A stretch of 64,000 nucleotides of DNA from Jiangella mangrovi. GTDB taxonomy: Bacteria > Actinomycetota > Actinomycetes > Jiangellales > Jiangellaceae. The translations under genes and the position numbers were made by a program. Every line of letters begins with the position of its first letter. Positions within the stretch are counted from its first letter, which is position 1. Shown here in pieces: positions 41,797-50,342 of this stretch. The notes under the pieces are model-generated. The model was given only the letters and a program-made list of their open reading frames with translations. It was not told the DNA's origin and ran no database searches. The DNA lies in contig NZ_JACHMM010000001.1 of the NCBI RefSeq assembly GCF_014204975.1, positions 2,790,001-2,854,000 on the forward strand. Direction: 5' to 3'.

Positions 41797-41831
41797 GCGC
41801 CCGGCCCGTGCGGGTGCACGGACCGGGCGCC
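41797..41831 (-). terminator. Stem-loop terminator of the phytase-like/GDPD gene
   Basis: GGCGCCCGG (41797-41805) and CCGGGCGCC (41823-41831) form a perfect 9-bp G/C-rich stem with a 17-nt loop. It lies 21 bp beyond the stop of the minus-strand gene at 41853. There is no clear T-tract, as is common in high-GC genomes. Confidence 0.6.
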
Positions 41832-41852
41832 GGACGGGCTCAGCTGAGGCCG

Positions 41853-44096
41853 TCAGTCCTCGAACTCCTCGACGGCGGCGTCGCCGCGGTCGGGGTTGTC
41901 GGTGAAGAAGCCGTCCATGCCGGCCTCGAGGAAGACCTGGATCTCACCCTCGAGGTCGCCGATCCCGTTCGGGTCGGCGGAGGAGCGGAACTCCGCGGGC
42001 AGGAACTGGTTCTCGCGGCGGAACGTCCACCCGTGCACCTCGAGCCCGGCGCGATGGGCGTCGCGGATGACGGGGGTGGGCGAACCCAGCGTGCCGGCGG
42101 CGGTCCGCGGGATCATGACGTTCTTCTCCAGGCCGACGCCGTCGGCGTAGCGCGAGACCGCCCGCAGGCCCGACGCCGTCGCGAGGTCGGCGTAGGTGCG
42201 CGGGTCACCGGCTGCGACGAGGTCGTACGGCGCACCGCTGGAGCTGATCAGCTGGGCGATCCGCACCGGCGTCATGCGGTCGAGCTGCTTCAGGTTGCCC
42301 GTCTCGAACGACTGCAGGATGACCGGAGCGTCCTTGTGGTTCATCCCGTTGGCCTTCAGCTGCGCGACCAGCGGCTCCTCGAGCGACAGCCCGATGGAGT
42401 CGAAGTAGGTCGGGTGCTTGGTCTCGGGGTAGACGCCGACCGGCTGCCCGTCGCAGGTGCGCGAGTTGCGGGCGAGGTCGAGCACCCCGTCGAGGGTCGG
42501 GATCATGTAGAGCCCGTCGAACGCGGCGTTGGCCGGCCGGGTCGCCGGGATGCGCTCCTTGGCCCGCAGCGTGCGCAGCTCGGCGAGCGTGAAGTCCTCG
42601 GTGAACCAGCCGGTGATGCTCACGCCGTCGATGACCTTGGTGGTGCGGCGGCCGGAGAACTCCGTGCGCGTCGAGACGTCGGTGGTGCCGCCGATCTCGT
42701 TCTCGTGCCGGGCGACGAGCACGCCGTCCTTGGTCGAGACGAGGTCGGGCTCGATGAAGTCCGCGCACTGCAGGATCGCGGTCTCGTACGCGGCCAGTGT
42801 GTGCTCCGGCCGGTAGCCCGAGGCGCCGCGGTGCCCGACGACGGTGATGCCGTCGTCCGTGGGGCGGGCCCTGCGCAGGTCGACGATCGCCATCTCGGTG
42901 TCGTCCGGGATGCCGGTGTTGCGCGCGTCGTTGCCCGGGTAGTTGTTGTCGTTGCCGATGAGCATGCGGCCGTCCTTCAGCCGCAGCACCGTCTCGAACG
43001 ACTGCACCGGCAGCGCGAAGGTGTCGCCGAGGCCGTAGCCCTCGCCGGCGTCGATGCCCTCGGGGTTGTCGATGCGCAGCGCGTCGAGGATCAGCGTCTT
43101 GCCGACGTAGCCGTCGCGGTCGCGGCGCTGCAGGTCGATCTCGTAGATGCGCTTCGTGACCGACTGGTCGCCCTCGAAGTCGTCGCGCTCGATGATCCAG
43201 AACGTGCCGCGCCCGACGGTGAACGCGTCACCGATGACGTTGGGCTCCTGGTCGGTCTGGTAGCTCCAGGTGCGCCCGGTGTAGCGGTCGCGGCGGGTGT
43301 CGAACTCGTGGATCTCGCGGCGGCGCTGGTCGGGGTCGTTGGCGTAGGCGCCCTCGACGATGGGGTAGAGGTAGCGGCCGTCGGGCGAGGCGGCCATGGC
43401 CTCGAAGCCGCGGCTGGAGCGCACCTGCGGGGTCTCGCCCGGCTGCAGGTACGGGCTCTGCGGCGACTTCAGGTCGCGCGGCAGCGGGACCGGCGACTCG
43501 AGCAGCGTGCCGTTGCGGTCGAAGTGCAGGATGAACGGACCGAACTCCTCGCCCACCCAGAACGTGCCGTCGCCGGCCCGCACGACCGACTCGATGTCGA
43601 AGTCGGCGCCGGTGAGCAGGCGCTCGGGCGTCGTCTCGTTGACGATCGGGAAGTCGAGCACGTGGTTGCGGTCGTTGTAGGAGACGAACCGCTCGACCTC
43701 GATCTCACCCGAGCCGCCGTCGCCGGTGTTCCAGTCCGGCCGGACCAGGTAGTTGCGCAGCAGGAAGTCCGCCGAGTTGCCCTTCGAGCCGAACCCGTTG
43801 TCGGGCTGGGCCCAGAAGGTGCCGTCGCCGTTGTCGACCATGGCCGAGAAGCCGGGGATGACCTGGCCGTCCCAGGGGCCCTGGCGGCCGTTGGCCGGCG
43901 ACGCCAGGGCGCCCGACGGCGGGCCCTCGGCCAGGTAGTCCGCGGACAGCGTGGCGCGGCCCTCGAGGACGGGGTGGGTGACCTGACCGCGCGAGGAGTT
44001 CCCGCGGTCGTGGTCTTCTCCGGCGGCCGCGGCTGCCGGGAGCAGCAGGGTCGCGGCGACGGCGGCCGCGACGGAACGCGCGAGTGGAGTTCTCAT
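41853..44096 (-). CDS. Secreted phytase-like esterase/glycerophosphodiester phosphodiesterase fusion
   Basis: A 747-residue exported protein with a classical signal peptide, MRTPLARSVAAAVAATLLLPAAAAAGED. Residues about 50-385 match the 'esterase-like activity of phytase' beta-propeller type: GFSAMVDNGDGTFWAQPDNGFGSKGNSADFLLRNYLV, GADFDIESVVRAGDGTFWVGEEFGPFILHFDRNG and GRYLYPIVEGAY. From about 395 a complete GDPD domain follows: VVGHRGASGYRPEHTLAAYETAI, CADFIEPDLVSTKDGVLVARHENEI and the closing GMDGFFTDNPDRG. It probably releases phosphate or glycerol phosphate from extracellular phosphodiesters. The ATG at 44096 gives the signal peptide directly; an ATG at 44129 would add 11 residues. Confidence 0.9.
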   Translation of the reverse strand: MRTPLARSVAAAVAATLLLPAAAAAGEDHDRGNSSRGQVTHPVLEGRATLSADYLAEGPPSGALASPANGRQGPWDGQVIPGFSAMVDNGDGTFWAQPDNGFGSKGNSADFLLRNYLVRPDWNTGDGGSGEIEVERFVSYNDRNHVLDFPIVNETTPERLLTGADFDIESVVRAGDGTFWVGEEFGPFILHFDRNGTLLESPVPLPRDLKSPQSPYLQPGETPQVRSSRGFEAMAASPDGRYLYPIVEGAYANDPDQRRREIHEFDTRRDRYTGRTWSYQTDQEPNVIGDAFTVGRGTFWIIERDDFEGDQSVTKRIYEIDLQRRDRDGYVGKTLILDALRIDNPEGIDAGEGYGLGDTFALPVQSFETVLRLKDGRMLIGNDNNYPGNDARNTGIPDDTEMAIVDLRRARPTDDGITVVGHRGASGYRPEHTLAAYETAILQCADFIEPDLVSTKDGVLVARHENEIGGTTDVSTRTEFSGRRTTKVIDGVSITGWFTEDFTLAELRTLRAKERIPATRPANAAFDGLYMIPTLDGVLDLARNSRTCDGQPVGVYPETKHPTYFDSIGLSLEEPLVAQLKANGMNHKDAPVILQSFETGNLKQLDRMTPVRIAQLISSSGAPYDLVAAGDPRTYADLATASGLRAVSRYADGVGLEKNVMIPRTAAGTLGSPTPVIRDAHRAGLEVHGWTFRRENQFLPAEFRSSADPNGIGDLEGEIQVFLEAGMDGFFTDNPDRGDAAVEEFED

Positions 44097-44186
44097 CGCC
44101 CGATCCCAACGGCGTCCGACGACGCTCATGCGACGTCGTCGTGAACGCAGCCCGGCGTGCGGCCGAAGTCCCCACGAACGGCCGCG

Positions 44187-44918
44187 TCAGGTCAGGTGCC
44201 GCGCGAAGAACCGGTTGCCGTCGTCACCCTCGAACGACGGGACGCCGGTGTGCCCGCCCATGTTGGCGTGCAGCGTCTTCTCCTTGCTGCCGAGGGCGTC
44301 GAACAGCTCCAGGGCCTGCTGCCGGTCGTTGCTTTCGTCGTCCCACTGCAGCAGGACCAGGAGCGGAATGGTGACCTGCCGGGCCTCCTCGACCATGGCA
44401 CGGGGGACGAAACTCCCGGCGAACAGCACGGCGGCCGAGATGCGCGGCTCGACCACCGCCAGCCGGACGCCGATGGAGATCACCCCTCCCGCGTACCCGA
44501 CCGGGCCGCCGATCTCGGGCAGCGCGAGGAGGGCGTCCAGGGCGCCCTGCCATTCCGGCGCTGCCCGGTCGACCAGCGGGAGGACGAGCCGGTCGACGAT
44601 CTCGGCGTCGACCCCTTCACCGGCTCGCACCGCGCGCTGCAGGTCGGCGCGGGCCTGCTCGGCGGCGGCGGAACGGGGCCGGTCGCCGCTCCCGGGGAGC
44701 TCGATGGTGGCCGCGGCGTAGCCCTGCTCCGCGCAGTGCCTGGCCCGGTCCACCAGCCGGGGGTACATCTTCCGCAGCCCGCCGGGATGGCCGAGCAGGA
44801 TCAGCGGGGCAGGCGCGGAGGCGGGGCCGGGCGTCCACAGGAGGCCGGGGATCTCGCCGAGGGTGAACTCGCGCTCGAGGACGGCGTCGTCGAGGCGGTG
44901 TTCGGAAGTGAATCGCAT
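44187..44918 (-). CDS. Alpha/beta hydrolase (dienelactone-hydrolase-like)
   Basis: A 243-residue soluble protein with an alpha/beta-hydrolase layout: LILLGHPGGLRKMYPRLVDRARHCAEQGYAAATIELPGSGDRP, then VGYAGGVISIGVRLAVVEPRISAAVLFAG where the nucleophile elbow is expected, LLVLLQWDDE for the acidic residue and NMGGHTGVPSFEGDD for the His. The elbow reads VISIG, not GxSxG, so the first Gly is not conserved, although Ser is. The substrate is unknown. GAAAGG precedes the ATG at 44918. The 159 bp between it and yajQ contain no gene I can support. Confidence 0.82.
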   Translation of the reverse strand: MRFTSEHRLDDAVLEREFTLGEIPGLLWTPGPASAPAPLILLGHPGGLRKMYPRLVDRARHCAEQGYAAATIELPGSGDRPRSAAAEQARADLQRAVRAGEGVDAEIVDRLVLPLVDRAAPEWQGALDALLALPEIGGPVGYAGGVISIGVRLAVVEPRISAAVLFAGSFVPRAMVEEARQVTIPLLVLLQWDDESNDRQQALELFDALGSKEKTLHANMGGHTGVPSFEGDDGNRFFARHLT

Positions 44919-45077
44919 GGTCGTGCCTTTCGGGAGTGCGCGTGGACGGCGCTCCCGGACGACCTATCGCCCGACCGTGACCCCGGAGGGGAGCACCCAT
45001 GTCGATACTGCGTTCACGGGGTACCACCTCCTCGTTCTCTCGCACGGCCTCCCGCAGACTAGCAGCCGGCCCGCCCG

Positions 45078-45572
45078 TCAGCGGTAGTTGATGAACTGCA
45101 CGGCGAAGTCGAAGTCCTGCTCGCGCAGCAGCGTCATGACTGCCTGCAGGTCGTCCTTGCTCTTCGACGACACCCGGACCTCGTCGCCCTGCACCTGGGT
45201 CTTCACGCCCTTGGGAGCCTCTTCGCGGATGGCCTTGGTGATCTTCTTGGCCTGGTCCTGGTCGAGGCCGTCCTGCAGGGTGGCAGTGATCTTGTACACA
45301 GTTCCGGAGGCGCGGGGGTCGCCGGCGTCGAGCGCCTTGAGCGACACCTTGCGCTTGACGAGCTTGTCCTTGAAGACGTCGAGGACGGCGTTGACGCGGT
45401 CCTCGGCGGAGGCCTCCATCTCGATGCCGAGCTCGCCCAGCCAGCGGATCGAGGCGCCGGTGCCGCGGAAGTCGAACCGCTGCGAGATCTCCTTGGACGC
45501 CTGGTTCAGCGCGTTGTCCACCTCCTGCCGGTCGACCTTGCTCACCACGTCGAACGAGGACTCGCTAGCCAC
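45078..45572 (-). CDS. YajQ family nucleotide-binding protein
   Basis: A 164-residue protein of the YajQ family, small cytoplasmic proteins that bind nucleotides (c-di-GMP in Xanthomonas). It contains [40 protein letters not shown] at the N-terminus and [37 protein letters not shown] at the C-terminus, both family hallmarks. Length is normal. The GTG at 45572 has GGAG upstream. Whether the actinobacterial proteins sense a nucleotide is unknown. It is divergent from the tRNA-Tyr gene. Confidence 0.93.
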   Translation of the reverse strand: MASESSFDVVSKVDRQEVDNALNQASKEISQRFDFRGTGASIRWLGELGIEMEASAEDRVNAVLDVFKDKLVKRKVSLKALDAGDPRASGTVYKITATLQDGLDQDQAKKITKAIREEAPKGVKTQVQGDEVRVSSKSKDDLQAVMTLLREQDFDFAVQFINYR

Positions 45573-45670
45573 GACGGCTCCTTCGGGATGTCTCGGGCGC
45601 GAACCGATTGTCCGGCGCCCTCCGCACTGATGTATTCTCTCACCGGTCCGAGCCGAAGGCCCGGAACCGC

Positions 45671-45752
45671 GGCAGGTTGCCCGAGCGGCCAAAGGGAGCT
45701 GACTGTAAATCAGCCGGCACAGCCTACGCAGGTTCGAATCCTGCACCTGCCA
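45671..45752 (+). tRNA. tRNA-Tyr (anticodon GTA)
   Basis: An 82-nt class II tRNA with acceptor GGCAGGT/ACCTGCC, anticodon loop ACTGTAAAT and a long variable arm as required for tRNA-Tyr. The T-arm is CAGGTTCGAATCCTG. CCA is not fully encoded. A -10-like TATTCT (45633-45638) lies 32 bp upstream. Confidence 0.97.
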
Positions 45753-45869
45753 CGCCTCTCGAGGACAGTGAGAGCACGTCCCGGTACCAGCCGGTTCGGG
45801 ACGTGAACTCCGAGCCGGAGGGCCGATTTCGCACCACGGCCCGAGGTCGTATACCCTCGTCTGGCGCAC

Positions 45870-45942
45870 GCCCCAATAGCTCAGTCGGCAGAGCGTCTCC
45901 ATGGTAAGGAGAAGGTCTACGGTTCGATTCCGTATTGGGGCT
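45870..45942 (+). tRNA. tRNA-Thr (anticodon GGT)
   Basis: A 73-nt tRNA with acceptor GCCCCAA/TTGGGGC, D-arm GCTCAGTCGGCAGAGC, anticodon loop ATGGTAA and T-arm ACGGTTCGATTCCGT. CCA is not encoded. A promoter-like TTCGCA (45828-45833), 18-bp spacer and TACCCT (45852-45857) precede it, placing +1 close to the mature 5' end. Confidence 0.97.
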
Positions 45943-45986
45943 CTGGTGAGGATGCGCCGCCATCTGCGGCGGCGCCGACTCCCCTC

Positions 45987-46063
45987 GGCGGGGTAGCTCA
46001 GGTGGTTAGAGCAAACGGCTCATAATCGTTGTGTCGCGGGTTCGAATCCCGCCCCCGCTACCA
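45987..46063 (+). tRNA. tRNA-Met (anticodon CAT), elongator type
   Basis: Acceptor GGCGGGG pairs with CCCCGCT (first pair G-U); the D-arm is GCTCAGGTGGTTAGAGC, the anticodon loop CTCATAA and the T-arm GCGGGTTCGAATCCCGC. The encoded CCA ends at 46063. The G-U at position 1-72 and the lack of initiator features favour the elongator. The Thr-Met-rpmG order matches other actinobacteria. Confidence 0.96.
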
Positions 46064-46163
46064 CCTGCCCGTCCGTCACACACTGCTCGATTGGGTGAGT
46101 CGTGACCAGGTCGGGTACCCTTGCACGGTTCCGACGATCCAGACGTCCCCGAAAGAGGCACCC

Positions 46164-46334
46164 GTGGCCGCCAAGAGCGCTGACATCCGTCCCAAGATCA
46201 CCATGGCCTGCACGGAGTGCAAGGAGCGCAACTACATCACCAAGAAGAACCGGCGCAACGACCCCGACCGGCTCGACTTGAAGAAGTTCTGCCCGCGCTG
46301 CCGCACCCACACCGTCCACCGCGAGACCCGCTGA
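46164..46334 (+). CDS. rpmG: 50S ribosomal protein L33
   Basis: Large-subunit ribosomal protein of 56 residues. It contains two CxxC pairs, [43 protein letters not shown], so this is the zinc-ribbon (C+) form. The GTG at 46164 is preceded by AAAGAGG at good spacing. It follows tRNA-Met and precedes hadA, as in Mycobacterium (rpmG2). Confidence 0.97.
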   Translation: MAAKSADIRPKITMACTECKERNYITKKNRRNDPDRLDLKKFCPRCRTHTVHRETR

Positions 46335-46405
46335 CGCGTTCGCGCGCAGGCTCGTGGCCAGGGTCTCCCGTCGGAGCCCGGCCCTGGTGACGGTAACGTC
46401 AGCGC

Positions 46406-46867
46406 ATGCCCATTGATCCCTCGGTCGTCGGACGGGTCTACCCTCCCCAGTTCTATGAAGTGAGCCGGGAGAAGATCCGCGAGTTCGCGGAAGCGATCGG
46501 CGACGCGAATCCGGCGTACGTCGACACAGCGGCGGCTCGCGGCTACGGGCACGACGACGTCGTCGCGCCGCCCACGTTCATGATGATCATCGTGATGAAC
46601 GGCTTCGACCTGCTGATGAAGGACCTGGGCATCGAGTTCGCCCGGGTCGTGCACGTCGACCAGCGCTTCACCTACGCGCGGTCGCTGCCGGTCGGCACGC
46701 GGGTCGAGGCGACCACCCGGCTCGACGGGGTCCGTGCCGTCGCCGGCAACGACCTGCTCAAGATCCGCACCGAGGTTCGGGACGAGGACGACACGGACGT
46801 CTGTCTCTCCGAGGCGACCCTGCTGGTGCGGCCCGAGGATTTCGACGGGGGAGACGCCAGTGACTGA
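46406..46867 (+). CDS. hadA: (3R)-hydroxyacyl-ACP dehydratase subunit A-like (HadA/MaoC N-terminal type)
   Basis: A 153-residue hotdog-fold protein of the MaoC N-terminal (UPF0336) family: VGRVYPPQFYEVSREKIREFAEAIGDANPAYVDTAAARGYGHDDVVAPPTFMMIIVMNG. The dehydratase His is not at the usual place, as expected for the structural HadA subunit, which pairs with the catalytic HadB encoded next. In mycobacteria the pair acts in FAS-II for mycolic acids. In non-mycolate actinobacteria the substrate is uncertain. Its end overlaps hadB by 8 bp. Confidence 0.88.
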   Translation: MPIDPSVVGRVYPPQFYEVSREKIREFAEAIGDANPAYVDTAAARGYGHDDVVAPPTFMMIIVMNGFDLLMKDLGIEFARVVHVDQRFTYARSLPVGTRVEATTRLDGVRAVAGNDLLKIRTEVRDEDDTDVCLSEATLLVRPEDFDGGDASD

Positions 46868-47306
46868 GCGGGTGACCGAGCAGCTGGCCGTCGGTGACGT
46901 CGTCGCCGACCACACGTACTGGATCACTCGCGAGAACCTGATCCGGTACGCCGGGGCCTCCGGCGACTTCAACCCGATCCACTGGAACGAGCGGGTGGCC
47001 ACGTCCGTCGGGCTGCCCAACGTCATCGCCCACGGCATGCTGACCATGGGCCTGGCCGGGCGCCTCCTCACCGACTGGCTGGGCGACCCCGCCGCCGTCG
47101 TCGAGTACGGCGCCCGCTTCGCCCGCCCCGTGGTGGTCCCCGACGACGACATCGGCGTGGCCGTCCGCGTGGCCGCCGCCGTCACCGAGGTCCGCGACGA
47201 CGGCCTGGTGGCACTCGAGCTCACCGTCAAGGTCGACGACCAGAAGGTGCTGACGCAGGCCCGGGCCCTGTGCCGGCTCCCGGCCGACCGGCCCGCGCCG
47301 TCGTGA
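46860..47306 (+). CDS. hadB: (3R)-hydroxyacyl-ACP dehydratase subunit B-like (HadB/MaoC)
   Basis: A 148-residue MaoC-type hotdog protein with the hydratase 2 catalytic motif GDFNPIHWNERVATSVGLPNVIAHGMLTMGL (Asp and His of the D-x-N-P-x-H pattern). It would be the catalytic partner of HadA. The GTG at 46860 lies within the end of hadA, and the stop overlaps murB (GTGA). The gene order rpmG-hadA-hadB is conserved in actinobacteria. Confidence 0.9.
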   Translation: MTERVTEQLAVGDVVADHTYWITRENLIRYAGASGDFNPIHWNERVATSVGLPNVIAHGMLTMGLAGRLLTDWLGDPAAVVEYGARFARPVVVPDDDIGVAVRVAAAVTEVRDDGLVALELTVKVDDQKVLTQARALCRLPADRPAPS

Positions 47307-48391
47307 ACGCGGGGGTCCAGTCGGTGCGCGAGACCTTCGACGTCCCCCTCGCCGGCCTCACCACCCTGCGGCTCGGCGGCCCGGCGAAGCGTGTCGTCGA
47401 GGCGACCACCGAGGCCGAGCTCATCGCCCTGGTCCGCGACGGCGACGAGCGCGGTGAGCCGGTGCTGCTGGTCGGCGGCGGCTCGAACCTCGTCATCGGC
47501 GACTCCGGGTTCGACGGGACGGCGGTGCGGGTCGCCACCCGCGGCATCGACGTCGACGCCAGCGCCTCCTGCGACAGCGACGCCCTGGCGGCCTGCGGCG
47601 GCGTGCTGCTGACGGCGGCCGCCGGCGAGCCGTGGGACGACCTCGTCGCCTACACCGTCGCGAACGAGTGGCCCGGCCTCGAGGCGCTCTCCGGCATCCC
47701 AGGCCTGGTCGGCGCCACCCCCATGCAGAACGTCGGCGCCTACGGGCAAGAGGTGCGCCAGACGGTCTGGCAGGTGCGCACGTACGACCGCCAGGACCGC
47801 CGTGTCCGCACTTTCGCCAACGCCGACTGCGGCTTCGCCTACCGCGACAGCCGGTTCAAGGGCACCGACCGCTATGTGATCCTGACCGTCAGCTACCAGC
47901 TGCGCGAGGGGAGCCTCGGCATGCCGGTGGCCTACGCCGAGCTGGCTCGCCGGCTGGGCGTCGAGGTGGGTGGGCGGGCCCCGCTGGCCTCGGTGCGGGC
48001 GGCCGTGCTGGCCCTGCGCGCCGGCAAGGGCATGGTCCTCGACGCCGGCGACCACGACACCTGGAGCGCCGGGTCGTTCTTCACCAACCCGGTCCTCACC
48101 GAGGCCCAGGCCGCCGCCCTGCCCGCGGACGCACCGCGGTTCCCGGCCGGCGACGGCCTGGTCAAGTCCAGCGCGGCCTGGCTGATCGAGCGGGCCGGGT
48201 TCGGCCGCGGCTACTCCGGCGGCCGTGGCGGCGTCTCGCTCTCGACCAAGCACACGCTGGCCCTGACCAACCGGGGCGAGGCCAGCACCGCCGACCTGCT
48301 CGGCCTCGCCCGCGAGGTGCGCGACGGCGTGCGCTCCGCCTTCGGCGTCGAGCTGGCGCCGGAGCCCACGCTCGTCGGCTGCACCCTCTAG
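47303..48391 (+). CDS. murB: UDP-N-acetylenolpyruvoylglucosamine reductase (MurB)
   Basis: FAD enzyme that reduces UDP-GlcNAc-enolpyruvate to UDP-MurNAc in peptidoglycan synthesis. The 362 residues include LAGLTTLRLGGPAKRVVEA, the PP-loop-like LLVGGGSNLVIGDSGFDG, LSGIPGLVGATPMQNVGAYGQEV and VLDAGDHDTWSAGSFFTNPVL carrying the catalytic Ser, and end in PEPTLVGCTL with the catalytic Glu. It is type I by length and the presence of the YxxxR insert (AYRDSRFK). The GTG at 47303 overlaps the hadB stop. Its last 4 bp overlap the end of the convergent MFS gene. Confidence 0.96.
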   Translation: MNAGVQSVRETFDVPLAGLTTLRLGGPAKRVVEATTEAELIALVRDGDERGEPVLLVGGGSNLVIGDSGFDGTAVRVATRGIDVDASASCDSDALAACGGVLLTAAAGEPWDDLVAYTVANEWPGLEALSGIPGLVGATPMQNVGAYGQEVRQTVWQVRTYDRQDRRVRTFANADCGFAYRDSRFKGTDRYVILTVSYQLREGSLGMPVAYAELARRLGVEVGGRAPLASVRAAVLALRAGKGMVLDAGDHDTWSAGSFFTNPVLTEAQAAALPADAPRFPAGDGLVKSSAAWLIERAGFGRGYSGGRGGVSLSTKHTLALTNRGEASTADLLGLAREVRDGVRSAFGVELAPEPTLVGCTL

Positions 48392-49803
48392 ACCCGCTCC
48401 AGCGCGGGCGCCGGCGAGCGCCGTCGGCGACGCAGGCCCGAGCCGGTGACCAGCACGCCGATGACCGCGCCGGTCAGCGGGACGAGCAGCGCGGTCCGGA
48501 AGGTGTTCAGGTCCGAGCCGCCCGGGCCGCTCCCGGCCACCACGGCCGCCGTCACGACAGCCAGCCCGAGCGCGCCGCCGAACTGGAACGACGACGTCAG
48601 CACACCGCTGGCCAGGCCCTGCTCCTCCTCGGCGACGCCGTCGGTGGCGGCGATGGTGAGTGGTCCGTAGGCGAGCGCGAACGCCAGGCTGAGCACGAGG
48701 AACGCCGGGAGCATGGCCGCGTACGTCCAGTCCGCGCCCACGCGCAGGAACAGGGTGTAGGCGACGGCGGCGAGGACCAGCCCGCCGACGATCACCGTCG
48801 CGTTGCCGAACCGGCGAACCAGGATCGGCGTCAGCGTCGGCGCCAGGATCGCGTCCAGGCCGAGGACCATCAGCGCGAGCCCGGTCTCCGTCTCCGACCA
48901 GCCGCGGAACTCCTGCAGGTACAGCACGGCGATGAACTGGAACCCGACGAACCCGCCGACCAGCATCATCGCGCCGATGTTGGCCCGGACCAGGGGAGCG
49001 GAGCGCAGCAGGCCGAGGCGCAGCAGCGGGGTCCGCGACCGGCGCTCGATCGCCACGAACGCCACCAGCAGCGCGACCCCCGCTGCCGCCGTCGTCGCCG
49101 TCGAGCCGATCGGCACCTCCGGCAGCATGACGACGGTGTAGACGAGCAGCAGCATCGCGCCGGTGAGGCTCAGCGTGCCGCCGAGGTCGTACCCGCCGGC
49201 GGTCCGCGCGGCCGGCACGTCGTGCGGGATCAGCCGCACCGCCGCGACCAGGATGAGCGCCGCCATGATGACGGGGGCGAAGAACACCCAGCGCCAGTCG
49301 ATCGCCGTCAGCAGGCCGCCGGTGACCATGCCGAGCGAGAAGCCGCCGGCCGCGATGCCGGCGTAGATCAGCAGCGCGCGGTTGCGCTGCGGTCCCTCGG
49401 GGAACGTCGTCGTGATGATCGACAGCCCGGCCGGCGTCATGAACGCCGCCGCGATGCCGGTGACGAACCGGGCGGCGATCAGCATCCAGCCGTCGGTCGC
49501 CAGGCCGCCGAGGCCGGAGAAGAGCAGGAAGACGACGAGCCAGAGAACGAACATCCGCCGCCGTCCCAGCAGGTCGGCCGCGCGCCCGCCGAGCAGCACG
49601 AACCCGCCGTAGCCGAGCACGTAGGCGCTCACCACCCACTGCAGGGACGACGTGGACATGCCGAGGTCGGCGCGGATCGAGGGGAGGGCGACGCCCATCA
49701 TCGAGACGTCGATGCCCTCGAGGAAGATCGCGCTGCTCAGCACGATCAGGACGGCCCAGCCTCGGGAGGTGAGCCGGTCGGACGGGGCCGGTGGGGGTGC
49801 CAC
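48388..49803 (-). CDS. DHA2-family MFS drug exporter (EmrB/QacA type)
   Basis: A 471-residue exporter with 14 predicted helices. The DHA2 signatures are LSSAIFLEGIDVSMMGVALPSIRADLGMSTSSLQWVVSAYVLGYGGFVLLGGRAADLLGRRRMFV and FVTGIAAAFMTPAGLSIITTTFPEGPQRNRALLIYAGIAAGGFSLGMVTGGLLT. The substrate is unknown. The GTG at 49803 has AAGGAGT upstream. The divergent HxlR gene starts 81 bp away and is the likely regulator. No helix is missing. Confidence 0.9.
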   Translation of the reverse strand: MAPPPAPSDRLTSRGWAVLIVLSSAIFLEGIDVSMMGVALPSIRADLGMSTSSLQWVVSAYVLGYGGFVLLGGRAADLLGRRRMFVLWLVVFLLFSGLGGLATDGWMLIAARFVTGIAAAFMTPAGLSIITTTFPEGPQRNRALLIYAGIAAGGFSLGMVTGGLLTAIDWRWVFFAPVIMAALILVAAVRLIPHDVPAARTAGGYDLGGTLSLTGAMLLLVYTVVMLPEVPIGSTATTAAAGVALLVAFVAIERRSRTPLLRLGLLRSAPLVRANIGAMMLVGGFVGFQFIAVLYLQEFRGWSETETGLALMVLGLDAILAPTLTPILVRRFGNATVIVGGLVLAAVAYTLFLRVGADWTYAAMLPAFLVLSLAFALAYGPLTIAATDGVAEEEQGLASGVLTSSFQFGGALGLAVVTAAVVAGSGPGGSDLNTFRTALLVPLTGAVIGVLVTGSGLRRRRRSPAPALERV

Positions 49804-49833
49804 GGGCGGACTCCTTCATGGTTATCGAACAGA

Positions 49834-49934
49834 GGGTCGGTTACTTCTTGTGCCTGATCGCATCTTCCGGCACCATGGCTGACCATGGAAGAAGGCACTT
49901 CGAAGTCACCCGGGTACACGGCGGTAACCGACCC
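49834..49934. promoter_or_regulatory. Widely spaced perfect inverted repeat around the HxlR start
   Basis: GGGTCGGTTAC (49834-49844) in the MFS/HxlR intergenic region and GTAACCGACCC (49924-49934) inside the HxlR coding sequence are perfect 11-bp inverted copies, 79 bp apart. They could be two operator half-sites for HxlR dimers with looping. The second copy encodes VTDP and might also be constrained by protein sequence. Confidence 0.4.
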
Positions 49935-50328
49935 CGAGTACTGCCAGAAGTGGGACCCGCGCGAGGACTGCGAGGTCCGGCAGATCCTCGACCGCATCGC
50001 CGACAAGTGGTCGCTGCTGGTCATCGCCCTGCTCGACCTGCGCAGCCTGCGGTTCACCGAGCTGCGACGCGAGATCGACGGCATCAGCCAGCGCATGCTG
50101 ACGGTCACCCTGCGCCAGCTCGAGCGCGACGGCCTCGTGCGCCGCACCGTTCACCCCGTCGTGCCGCCCCGTGTCGACTACGAGCTGACTCCGCTGGGCG
50201 CCACGCTGCACGACACCATCGAGGCGCTGGTCAACTGGACCGAGGCGCACCGGCAGGAGATCGCTTCCGCCCGCGACGACTACGACCGCCGCGCCGCTGC
50301 CGCTGCCGGAGAGCTCGTCGACGCCTGA
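49885..50328 (+). CDS. HxlR-family winged-helix transcriptional regulator
   Basis: A 147-residue DNA-binding protein with the HxlR fold: CEVRQILDRIADKWSLLVIALLDLRSLRFTELRREIDGISQRMLTVTLRQLERDGLVRRTVHPVVPPRVDYELTPLGATL. One N-terminal Cys (YCQKWDPREDCE has two) may be redox-active, as in some HxlR proteins such as QorR/YodB, but this is speculative. It is divergent from a DHA2 exporter, the usual arrangement for a dedicated repressor. Confidence 0.92.
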   Translation: MEEGTSKSPGYTAVTDPEYCQKWDPREDCEVRQILDRIADKWSLLVIALLDLRSLRFTELRREIDGISQRMLTVTLRQLERDGLVRRTVHPVVPPRVDYELTPLGATLHDTIEALVNWTEAHRQEIASARDDYDRRAAAAAGELVDA

Positions 50329-50342
50329 GCGCGAATTCCGGG

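Noticed and set aside
45000-45092. A short plus-strand frame (MSILRSRGTT...) between the hydrolase and yajQ
   Set aside because: Runs into the end of yajQ on the other strand, has a biased Ser/Arg composition and no homologue known to me.
45608-45907. Open frames covering the tRNA-Tyr and tRNA-Thr genes
   Set aside because: They translate the tRNA genes themselves and are not coding.
46232-49819. A 1195-codon minus-strand open frame across rpmG, hadAB, murB and the MFS gene
   Set aside because: It runs through several clearly coding genes in other frames and its sequence is low-complexity; the real minus-strand gene here is the MFS exporter in a different frame.
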